This document shows positions 39,093-48,941 of a stretch of 64,000 nucleotides of DNA, piece after piece (within the stretch, counting starts at the first letter, position 1; the number at the start of each line of letters is the position of its first letter). The stretch is from Acanthornis magna (taxonomy: Eukaryota > Chordata > Aves > Passeriformes > Acanthizidae). The stretch spans positions 4,871,501 to 4,935,500 of the forward strand of contig JAWUZG010000018.1 of assembly GCA_036785705.1 (NCBI GenBank). The letters run 5' to 3'. The position numbers and the translations under genes are program-made. The notes beneath the pieces were generated by a model, which was not told the origin of the DNA, searched no databases, and worked only from the letters and a program-made list of their open reading frames with translations.

Positions 39093-39739
39093 CCTCCTAA
39101 ATTGAGATTTGGAAATTATATTAAATGGCATTGTTTATTGTAGTGAATAAGAAAGACCACTAAAAGGATGGTTCTGCATTCAATATACTCTGGCAATTTC
39201 TGCTTTAAGGGCTTTATTTTCTGAATCACTGAAATGAAAGACAGGATTGCTACTGATTGAAAAATGAGTAGTACCATGCTCTGAGAGCCCACCTCAGAGC
39301 CTGCTGAAGCCACCGGAAAGCTTTACACCAGCAGTCATGTAAAAAGAGACTTGTCTCCACTGGATCTTGTGGAAATAGACCTGGAGAGGGGCACTGAAAA
39401 CCACTGGAAAGGTCTGTGAAGGGGATGAAGGTCTGCTCATCTCCAAACAATGTGGGAGGAGCCAGAGGAGTAGGAAATTTGGATCAAAGCCATGAGGCAG
39501 AACAGTGACCTCTGCCAGGTTTGCCTTCCTCCTGTGGTGTGCTCTTGTTGCCTTTTCCAGAGCGCTTTTGTTCACCTTCGTGAAATATAAATAAACTCCA
39601 TTGAATAGACTGAGTTGGTTTTGTACTGCAACAACTCCAAATCCTTCACCTCTTCTTTTCCTGTTCGAAATAGAGCCACCAAAACTTGAGCCCCCCCAGC
39701 CTTAGAGTGAAAATAGGAATTTCTTGGATATAGAAGTCT

Positions 39740-39930
39740 TCTTTCCAAAATGGGTGCTCACTTATGGCTGATATTATTTGCCTAATTTCCCTGCTCCCAG
39801 AACAACTTAAACATCCATCTTGTGTGCCGAGATACAGCGAATGAGCAACTGCTTATGCTTTAATGAGTACAAATGAAATTAAAAACCTACATGCTGCATC
39901 TTGTTTTAAATCATATCATGAGCAGAGACT
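39740..39930. promoter_or_regulatory. candidate conserved noncoding element
   Basis: A complex stretch with a TTATTTGCCTAATTTCCCTG segment, retained CpGs near 39,829 and 39,838, and several TAAT/ATTA cores ahead of AAATCATATCATGAGC. No open frame. Called on texture only. Confidence 0.2.
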
Positions 39931-41224
39931 ACATCTTTCTGTATTGGGAGCCTTTCCACCAACTTGAAACCAGCTCCTAGTGAATTTGAAATTGCAGTGG
40001 TAGCAACTCAAGCAAGAAATTGTGTAGGAAAATTGTTATTTGAAAGAAGAATGTGAGACTGTATAACTTACCAAACAGGACACTGTTTTCTTTAGTATGT
40101 AGCTCTCTAGCAAGTACTGGAAAATGATGAATTCATGTATCTCTATGTTTTATGTAGGAAAAAAATTAGGATTTAGTATATTTCTGCTATATCTAGGGTT
40201 GGATTTTCAGACCTACAGTGATTCCAGAATGGAATTCATTAAGATTAATTCAACTTAATTGGAGACGTCTAAAAAGCTTCTATGTCGGCTACCATTTCTC
40301 ACAGAAATTCTTCTTCCATCTGTCCTTCAAAAAGAGTTCTCAGAATGATGAAAAAATATCCTTTAGTTTTTTACTAATTATAGAATTGTATGGCAAGTAT
40401 TTTGCACAGTCCTGTTTTGCAGCTTTAGCCCAGAGAAACTGTGGAAAGCCTTTTGACCACGTTCCCCGCAGGAATGGGTGAGGAAAATTACCACAGTGAC
40501 AGCAGTGAGAAAGCTCATCCACCCCAGAGTGAATGGAAAACATTCATTGCAAAACAGAAAGGGCCAACTCGGTTTCAAACTCAGCTGTAGGTTCAAGAGC
40601 TCCTACACTTAATTGCTCCCACACAATGGCTGCAAAGATAAATATGACCATTTTTCCAATCGGCACAATGAGTGCAGAACCTCTTGGCAATTGCCAGGCC
40701 TTGAAGTTGAACCAGTGGCAGGGACATACCTGTTCAGGTTCCTGAGAAGCTGAGCTCAATGCTATAAGTTGCTTTGTGCTGTTTAATTTAGAGGTCAAAG
40801 TATTTTCATGGCCAAGTAAAGCAGGAGAGGGAGGAGGAAGTGGGGAGGGGAATTGGTGGTGGACACCTTTGTATTTTACAGTCTTTTCTTCTAATACAGA
40901 CCAGGTTGGTGGTTACAGGAGCATGAAGTCTTGAGAATTACTGCTTTGCATGTGTAATACTGAATAAATTGCTCAGACGGACTAAAAGCATACAAATGTT
41001 TACAAATATTTATGTGCATCTGGTGTGTAAAACCGAATGTATTTAATCCCAAATATTTTGGAGCACACCACAGCTGTCATTAGCAGTGACATTTCTATTC
41101 ATGCAAAATAATATGTAATTACCCAGTCAAATCTAACCTGCTCATCCTCATGTACAGTCTTCTCCTGCCAAAGAGCTAAAAACTAAATGATAGCTCCCCT
41201 ATGCTCCAGAGCTGGAAGCACACT

Positions 41225-41640
41225 GTGTTTTTAAACAGCCATCCATCGCGGATCTGGCGAATCCCACCGTCCAAATTAACAGAGCGCATGACTCGCCGCC
41301 TTGAATATAAGCATCCAGCGGAGGAAGTCCTCATTTGAGAGCAAGTCATGGGCTGAGCAATGCCCTGGGCTCGGGGTCGGCTGCGTGACTCCCTCCCGGG
41401 GTCACATGCAGGCGGCGGCGGCACGGGGCCCTGGGCACACCTTTCGCGCTCCCCCCGCAGCAGCTGTCATGGGAATGATCAGCTGCCTATTACATGCATG
41501 CATGCACTTCCCTGCCTCAGAGCACACAGCCGTAATACGCTCTGCTCACAGGGAAAAATTTATATCCCTAGTTTGGCGCAGAAGGGCAGTACCCCCTTGC
41601 CAGGCAGCTCCTGCAACCGCCAGGCAATTAATTGAGTAAT
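41225..41640. promoter_or_regulatory. isolated CpG-rich segment, possible promoter or enhancer
   Basis: I count 19 CpGs between about 41,247 and 41,457, and four more to 41,620. The rest of the window is strongly CpG-poor. The core contains GGCGGCGGCGG, two TCGCG sites and CCCCCCGCAG. Flanking sequence contains two E-boxes (CAGCTG near 41,461 and 41,482 region) and an ATGCATGCATGC run near 41,493. It is about 200-250 bases, short for a classic CpG-island promoter. Arginine- and proline-rich frames cross it on both strands (an ATG-started one at 41,360-41,635, plus), as expected from composition. It could be a promoter or first exon of an unannotated transcript, or a CpG-rich enhancer. Confidence 0.4.
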
Positions 41641-44600
41641 TTTCCCTGCTTTGTTGAGGGCAGTGGGGAGGGAAGGACAAAATCTGCACCATCAGTAGCA
41701 AATTTATTGCAGGATGAATTAAGCACAACCAGCCCTCGGGGATTACCATGTTCACATGAGCGTCAAGCAACCAGGGTCCACCAGGCTCCCTAGTCATCCC
41801 AAACAGTGGAGAAAAACATTTTCTTCAGGAGCTACTGCTTCAGAGCACCAAAATATCTCATAGCCCTCTTCTTTTTTTCCCCCCTATGACCTCCTTAGCA
41901 GTAATTTGTGCCAAATAAAGAGGAGAGGGCCTTTTTGGGTTAGTGTGTTTTTTGTGGTAACCCTATGAGGCAGAGCTGTTAGGAGGATGAAGTGTGCATA
42001 GTGATAATGAATTAAAACTGAGAAAAAAAAAGTTTGGAAGGGAACTGATTTGGAGAGCAGCAAAAGCAGGATATTCCTTTTTTCTGTGAACTGAGATATC
42101 CTGGGGGCTTATGAAACTCTAAAAAAAAATGCCTTTTTATAATGCAATGCTGCCTAACTTAAATCAAAACCAGATATAGGTGTACAGTAACACAGATCTG
42201 CCTCCAAAGGACATGGCCTGAACACAAAAAGAGGAGATCAAAGAAATCAGCTGGGCATCTCCAGTGGCAGGCGCAGAACCTGCCAGGTATCTGCTGTCAT
42301 GAAGTGTACTGGATGCTGACCATACATCATTGGTTAAGGCCCATAAACTATCTTTAGTGTAGGAAATTGAGCAGAACATGTTTAAACTGCAAAACCAGAT
42401 GACATTAATGCTACTACAAGCTCTGTTTGCACAGTCTAAGTATTTTTCTTTTTTGTTTTTTTGAAAGCAGAGTCATCTTGTTGGCCTTTTAAGCATGTAC
42501 CTAGCAGTAGGACTTTGACCTTTTCAGCGATGGGTGATCATTTGATTTGCCATCCTCTGTTCACCATTTTATTTAAATTGTTTATTTAGACACTAACATG
42601 AGCACTGTCCATTATCAATTGACAGCCTTCTCTTTACATATATAATTTTAAAATCAAACAAACCTTCCTGGGTTCTGCTCTTTCTATTTCCTGTATTTCT
42701 ATTGACTTCAGAAGAACACTAATAATTTTCCTTATCAGAGAGCTGGTCTTCATGTCAGTCTGTAGCTCCAAAAAGCTGTGGGGCAAAGAGAAAGCAAAAT
42801 CTTATCAGTCCTATATTTTGTCCTCACTGTTAATTTTCACAACAGTGAACATAACATTGATACAACCTGTTTTTCCAGGGAAAATGAGAGAAATATGTGC
42901 ATGTTACATGACAGTTGTTAAAGATGTGAAGTGCAGCTTTAAACTCTAAGTTTGAGATAATATCGTGTTTGTTTTTTGGAGATGAAGTGCATAAATTATT
43001 GAGTGCCTCACTATTTTTGCACATACTTTTCGTAATGATTGAAAACCCAGTTCTGAAGATTGTAGTGATTGTCAAGAGCTCTGCGTTAGCAAAACACTGT
43101 GCTCCTCCACTAAAAAGACTCAAATCTGATGAGAAAGGAAAATTTGTGATCTTGGCTTCCCTTGATTTATTTTTGCTGTTAGTCCAGAGCCAGAAGAATG
43201 AGCAGAGAAGCAATCTTGGAGCCCAGAGAAACATGTGGTTTCTCTCTACCACAATAAGTGACAGACCACTCATGGCCTGTTCTTATCACCTTTAAAATTT
43301 GAAGGTTTTGACTTTGGTTCAAATGAATCTGAGTTTTTAGGAGAGTTTTATTCCTTTTTTTTTCCCCCAGTTGCTCAAAAGTAGTTGGCAAATTCTTCTG
43401 TTACAGCAAAGCAATATGGGCCCATAGGTTTTGGGGTCGGATCTTGGATCCAGGAACCTGGCCAGGTGTTTGGAGTTATCATTTGTGTAACAGGCACTGC
43501 TGATGTGTTTGGTGGATTTTGATAAAACCTCAATGCTGTTGAGTTTTTCCTCAGGAACCAAGTAGAGCTTTTCCTTATGGGACACCAGGAAGTTCTGGCC
43601 AATTGGGGGTTTCTTTGAGTCCCCCAGTTCTGTGTATCAGTTCCAGAACCAGGGCAGGACACTCCCAAAGGGATCAATGGGCGCAGTAATCAATGATCAG
43701 CCCCCTCCTGGTGATTCCCTAGTTCACATCCACTTGCTCTGCAGAATCTGGGGGCCAACTGCATGCAGCCTGGAAAACCGGTTGCTGCAATGTCCTTCTG
43801 CCCAGGGGGGAATGGACAAAGTGGAAAACAGCAAGAAAAGAAGATTTTTGGAGATCAAGTCCAGGCAGTGGTTTCTTGGTGCTCACAGCACTCTTGTGTT
43901 CTGATTCAGAGGAAGGAAACCAAGCAAACCTCCAAACGCTCCCCAAAACATTCCAAGGAGGGACAACACTTCAGCATCCACAAGATGTCTCTTGATGCAT
44001 GGTGATCTTTGAGGAGATAAATAATAGACAGACCATGTCTCTTTCTTGCTTGGTTTCCTACTTTTACCCTCTCCTGCACAGGGGCAAAGACATTAACACA
44101 GCATAATATTTCCATTCCTGTTCCTGGTCTTGAAGAAATCATACGTTTCCTTGAAGAAATAATTGCTTCCATAGAAAATCCCCACATGCAGACCAAGTGC
44201 TTGATGTCGTTAAGGCACAGAAAAACTTCAAATATATACAACTGAAACTCAAGTCTTTATTCAGCAAATACATTGGAAAATACTGATACAAATATTAACA
44301 ATAATTCTGAAGACTGTTCAGGAGGAAAAAAAAAGCATAACTTTTAATTTTTTTTTCAAAACCCCTTTTATATGTGGAGAAAGATATATGCCAGTTGTAC
44401 TATATTTAAAAAGATCGTTACCTGGCCCCAACCTCAAAGAACCTCACAGGGCTGCATTTATCCAGAGAGGTCTTGACTACATTTATACAGACTTTTGAAC
44501 TCTGCTAATGTGTCTAAACAAAATATTTTAAGCAGTTTCCAACTTTGGGCCCAGAGCTCGGGTCTGAGGCCCCAAGGATTGATCCCAGCCTGCAAAATGT

Positions 44601-47213
44601 TATTTGGGGCTTGGAGTCTGTGATATTAGAAAATAACTTATTGCAGAATTTGCACCTGGACATGCACTCTGGTTTTGAAGTTGTCTATCTCTCCTTTCCC
44701 CCATTTCTAAAATTTTGAAAAAAAGGGAGCTTATAGTCTAAAGTGTAATTTGGGAAGATTTGACCCCAGATGACCTTTGCCAAGAACTGTTAAAGAGCAA
44801 ACAAGGCAGAAAGGGAGAAACGGTTTGTTGCACAAAAATGGTGACTCTGTGCTAAGCTTCATAGATTGGAAAGAGCATTTTGAAAGTCCAGGCTAAAATG
44901 TGACAAGAAGCCAGTTTAAATACGAGCACATAGGTGTGATATGTTCTGAGGGCCAGGTGTGACTTGGGAGCCTGGCAGCTTTGTGCACATTGTAACTTTG
45001 ACATCAAGGATGAAGGGAGACAGGCTAACAAAGATTACTGATAATAAAGTCATGAAAAGGTATGGCTCACAGTGTTATTGCTCTTATGAGACACGGCGAG
45101 CAAATGCACTATGAAGGGTTACTTGTGTAAAAGGCAAGTGCATTGTTTGTGGCATAGCCACGAGCAGTTTACAAATGCACTTATTTTGTCTTGGTACATC
45201 TCTACTTGTAAGCATTTACCTTGTAATAACCAGCTCCGAATAATGCTCCATCCTCCTGCTTTTGTGTATGATGAAGAGGTTAAAAGACAGAAAACAATAA
45301 CCAGCTTTCTCCTCTTTTTCTCCAGTTGGTGGCTGCTGTTATAATTTGCTGAAGAGGTTTTAAGCCCAAACACAACCTTCAGGATCAAGAAGAAAAATAC
45401 TCATGTGTGAAAGTGTATGTACCAGGCATCAATTTTTAAAACCCAGATCCTTTGTTTATAACCAGGCCAAGTGGTACTGACATCAGCAGGGCTCCACAGG
45501 CAGAAAACCCGTGCAAATTCGGCTTTACAAATCCTCATTTTCTTTGCCAGTTACAGAAAAATGATTTACTATCCACCTTTGTTACTTTCCTGAAAAAGAA
45601 ATTCCTGATGGGATAATGGCATGTGAAGTTGAAGGTACATCTGAGAGGAACATCTGTTTCTCATGGTTATATATCCCACATAAAGCATTATAAACATTTT
45701 TTGCTGCATATATCTGCATGTCCGCACTGTGTGCATTCTCACTTTCACTCCTAGTGGTCCTCCTCTGCTCTTGTCTGTGTTCAAACAGGCCCTTGCAGCA
45801 AGGGAGGGCTTTGTCTTGCTTAGCCATTGGTTTCAAAAAGTTAAGTGTCAGATTAAGGTAGATGTTTAGGCTCTCTTTGCAGTCAGTGGACCATGAATAA
45901 TTGCCTAGAAGATGGTGGAGGAATTGTCCTCTGCAGGTGATTTCACTGACTGCAGAGGGAGCTTAGATAACCTGCAAGAGGAGGAATGTACAGAGCAGTC
46001 AGCCAAAGACAGCAAAGTTCTGCTCAGATAGGCCTGGCTGGTGTTCCGGTTTTACATAAAAATAAAGCAGTGCATACAGACTCGGAGAGCTTGTCTTCTG
46101 CAAATCTTCTCTGTGTATAGACTCTGGCTTCAAAAAAGAAATAAAAACTACTCTGAATATATTAAAATATATGACCATGCTACATCTCATTTTTGATGTC
46201 TACAGAGGAAAAAAAATCCTGCTTAAAATCCAGAAAAACTATGTAAAGCTAAATACATAGGAAAATACAATTAATTTTAATAAGCAGTGCAGTGATGTCA
46301 TTATAAGACATAGTCCAAGGTCTAGAATGTTGGAGTTAGGCTAAGAATATACACTGCTACCACTACATATAATTTCCAGTGCTATTTCAGTATGTATTAC
46401 ACATTCATAAATCAATATAACATTACACATATAGATGTAATTAAATATGCAAACAGTTGACTGGTCAAGCAGTATGACCATCATGAGAAAATGGTTTCCA
46501 GAAGGTCACTGTGTGGTGCATTTCTAACAGGTCTATGTTAAGGAAAAGACAGAGCTATAAAATACCAAGATGTTTGTCCTTTGTCCTGGTCTGTGCACCC
46601 CATGTGAGGCTGCTGGCCACTGTGCAGTGGGACCACGTTTAGGTCAGGCAGAGGGATTAGAAATGTGCAGTGTTTGCTTGGTTGGGCTGGGTCACTCGGG
46701 CACCCCCAGGTGAACAACCCCCAGGTGTGCAGAAGAGGGCTCTAAGGTTTGCACCCTGTGCTGTAGGTTGGAGTGGGACAGTTGATTGCAGTGCACAAAG
46801 AATCAGGATCCAGGATCGGGTGCAGAACACAGGTTTTAAATTTTGGTGTGAGTATGTGCACCAAGGAGAAAAAACCCAACAACCCTGTGTACTCAATATA
46901 ACTGTGTGTTTTGGGCTTCCTTTGGCAGGCTGCTTTTTCATGCTTCAGAAGTTCCTGTTCTTTATGCATTCCATTCCATTTTACATGATCTTAAATTCCT
47001 TTTTGGCCATCTTCTAGTTTTTATAATGCAAAGCAATGTCGGGTGACTGTATGTTTCACATCACTAAGTATATTTCATTTGACACTTCTTTTTCTCTGCA
47101 GTTCCTTAGATGCCTTAACATGTTGCTTTCTCCCTCCTGGTGTTCTATGCTTAATGCTCTTTTCTGTTCCTTCCTGGAGCTTCCTTAATTGATGCATTTG
47201 GCTATTTGTTGCA

Positions 47214-47215
<2 letters not shown>
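41641..47215. other. noncoding block with weak coding-like frames
   Basis: No recognised gene, CR1 fragment or RNA gene. A 147-codon ATG-started minus-strand frame (42,830-43,273) faces a 108-codon plus-strand frame that starts only at TTG. Minus-strand frames between 43,337 and 44,241 are discussed as a possible decayed coding copy. Sequence around 44,230-44,400 and 46,200-46,450 is AT-rich and featureless. Confidence 0.55.
43337..43990 (-). pseudogene. possible decayed coding copy, identity unknown
   Basis: Reading the minus strand, several open frames lie end to end in different phases: 43,906-44,241, 43,719-43,946, 43,375-43,677 and 43,337-43,585. The last two overlap and have protein-like composition; one contains FLDPRSDPKTYGP and the other the same DNA read as GSWIQDPTPKPMGP. 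Stops and phase shifts break any continuous product. This pattern fits an old retrocopy or ancient coding sequence with frameshifts, but also fits chance in moderately GC-rich DNA. I do not recognise the family and no poly-A tail is seen at the expected end (low-coordinate side). Confidence 0.12.

Positions 47216-47244
<29 letters not shown>
47216..47244. repeat. poly-A tract
   Basis: Run of A with a single G interruption at about 47,235. On the minus strand it is a poly-T tract lying just downstream of a consensus splice-donor-like GTAAGT. A polyadenylated retroposon is possible, but no element body is recognisable beside it. Confidence 0.85.
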
Positions 47245-47260
47245 GAGAGCTTTGACTTAC

Positions 47261-47317
47261 CAATTTAAGGCACCTCCATTGTCTCACGTTGTCGGTTATC
47301 GTCCACAGCTTTCTTTC
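47261..47317 (-). other. exon-like segment, 57 nt, in frame
   Basis: On the minus strand this segment is bounded by an acceptor-like CTTTATCTTTAAG and a full GTAAGT donor at 47,260-47,255. It is 57 nt, a multiple of three, and open in phase 0, giving a 19-residue peptide with the core KLWTITDNVRQW. Three CpGs lie within about 20 bases near 47,287-47,301, unusual in CpG-poor DNA. The larger open frame around it (47,075-47,518) starts at ATG and has 147 codons but runs through the poly-T tract. It may be a small coding or noncoding exon of a minus-strand gene. Chance is a strong alternative, and no family is recognised. Confidence 0.15.
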
Positions 47318-48233
47318 CTTAAAGATAAAGGGAGTGAAATTAAAATGTGTCTCTTTTTCAGACACTAATATGATTTCCTTAAGCATGGCTATTCTGCATA
47401 AACTTTCTGAGGGGTCACCACCAGCTTCAAAGGATTTTTTAATAAGCACTGAAAAAAAATCCTGTCTGGGATCAGTTCCTGTCATGTTGGAAAAAGATGT
47501 GACCAGTGTTGGATTCATGCAGCAATATTTGCTTTTAGATTAAAGATGTGTTTAGATTGGAAGTAATTTCTCTTCAACCCATGAATGCTGGGAAGCAAAC
47601 ACCACTGTTGCTGTGAATTATTTGGAAGAGCTCTGAATTTGAGCAAAATCTGGGAAAAAAGTGCACAATTAATGACTGGACTCTTCCAAATCTACTAATA
47701 ACCAGCATTATTTGTAATAAACTTTAATCCTTTTTAAAAAAGGCAATGGTTTCCTCAAGCATGTGGATGGCTCCCCTAGACAGATTGCAGTGGAGGGGCA
47801 GCAGATGGAAACTGGAGCCTGAGCCTGCTCTTAACCTGCAGTCTTGAGATAAAGACAAGCAGTGGGAGTTGGCCCAAAAACGTGCACTAGCTATGGCCAA
47901 AATTCCTAGACAGGATTGGCTGTGCCTGGTGGGGACTCCACTGGTACGTGTCCCCAGCCCCAGCAAGGAGCCCCGCAGGGATGGGGAAGAGAAGGAGAGA
48001 GGGGAACAAAGACAGTGCTGCAGCAAACTCAGCCTCTTCATTTCCCTCAGCTGGTTTAAAGCAGGGAATATAAAAATCCCACAAAACCCAAACAAGCCCA
48101 CCCTGCTTCTCCTGAGTGGGTGCGCTGCCGTGGGTGGGCTGCTCCAGCACAGACGGGATGGAACAGATTTGCCCCCAACCCAGTGAATTCTTCATCACAA
48201 GATGCAGCTACAAAACTGCCTGTGAGCCAGAAT
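47318..48233. other. GC-rising noncoding stretch
   Basis: AT-rich sequence up to about 47,750 gives way to GC-richer sequence from about 47,760 on. Overlapping frames are open on both strands from about 47,724 onward. A TATA-like motif (ATATAAAAAT) is at about 48,067-48,076, upstream of the long frame described next. No known repeat is recognised. Confidence 0.5.
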
Positions 48234-48941
48234 ATGGCCCTGGAGCACACAGAGGCTGGGGAAAAGCAGGTTTTGGGGAACCCCAGCTGCAGTCCAGGCT
48301 GGGGTGGGCTGGCAGCTACATCCCAGGGGAAGGCTGTGAGGGTCACAGGCAGGAAGAGCTCAGGCAGAGCTGGGCCATGGGTACTGCTCCTCTTTCCTGG
48401 AGGTGTTCAGGCTTCCAACACACACCTGAGACAACACCAAGGCCAGGTTTCCCTCTGCAGCTGGCCCTGGAGAGCCGCAGAGCTGGACTGCATGTCTGCA
48501 TGTCTGCATGGGCTGCATGTCTGCTCACACATCCTGACCCCTGCATGGGCAAACCTGGGCTGGGAGATGCTGAGGATGCCCCATGACACCCTGAAACAGA
48601 GGGGCTGGGATTCCAAAGGACAGCACTGTGACAGCAGGAGTTCTTCCTGGGTGGGTTTGGTGGCTTTGCTGTCTGTGCTTTTTCCTTCTATTGCTTATCA
48701 TTGTATTTTCTTTAATATAATGCACACCTTTCTGGTTCATGGGGCTATGGAGCCATCAGGCCCAGAGACGCTGCAGGTGAGTGTAGCCAGCCTGTCCAGA
48801 GGGACTGCGCACAGGAAAAAAACCCAAAAGCTTGCTCCCATGGTTGCTTCACTTTGCAGAAATCCTCCCCAAAATCCAAGAATGCTTTGGAAAATAAACA
48901 GAAACAAATTTTTAACCACAAGTTTTACTCCTCGGTTCTGA
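48234..48941 (+). CDS. longest open frame, 235 codons, doubtful gene
   Basis: This is the longest frame in the window. It is open from 48,120, but that upstream start is GTG. The first ATG is at 48,234, with A at -3 and G at +4, a good vertebrate initiation context, and the frame ends at TGA 48,939-48,941. The product would have a hydrophobic, membrane-segment-like stretch at about residues 139-168 and a basic C-terminal part (HRKKTQK, WKINRNK). A TATA-like motif lies about 160 bases upstream, and an AATAAA at 49,295-49,300 lies downstream. I recognise no domain. Against a real gene: the region is GC-rich, frames are also open in other phases on both strands, and a CTGCATGT tandem array falls inside. 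It may be an orphan gene, an exon of a noncoding RNA, or chance. Confidence 0.12.
   Translation: MALEHTEAGEKQVLGNPSCSPGWGGLAATSQGKAVRVTGRKSSGRAGPWVLLLFPGGVQASNTHLRQHQGQVSLCSWPWRAAELDCMSACLHGLHVCSHILTPAWANLGWEMLRMPHDTLKQRGWDSKGQHCDSRSSSWVGLVALLSVLFPSIAYHCIFFNIMHTFLVHGAMEPSGPETLQVSVASLSRGTAHRKKTQKLAPMVASLCRNPPQNPRMLWKINRNKFLTTSFTPRF
48488..48523. repeat. CTGCATGT short tandem repeat
   Basis: Four near-identical octamer copies (the third ending GG, with one inserted base) inside the long open frame. It encodes the cysteine/histidine-rich part near residues 86-98 of that frame counted from its ATG. An octamer is not a multiple of three, so copy changes would shift the frame, which argues against coding function. 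Confidence 0.85.

Larger units (their letters stand above)
34323..41220. other. noncoding block, unique sequence
   Basis: No gene, CR1 fragment or RNA gene is recognised across this stretch. It includes an AAC microsatellite, a poly-T tract and complex sub-blocks listed separately. A glutamine-rich plus-strand frame at 36,486-36,736 is discussed as a finding. A G-rich purine tract lies at about 40,816-40,850. Other open frames are short and overlap in both directions. Confidence 0.6.
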
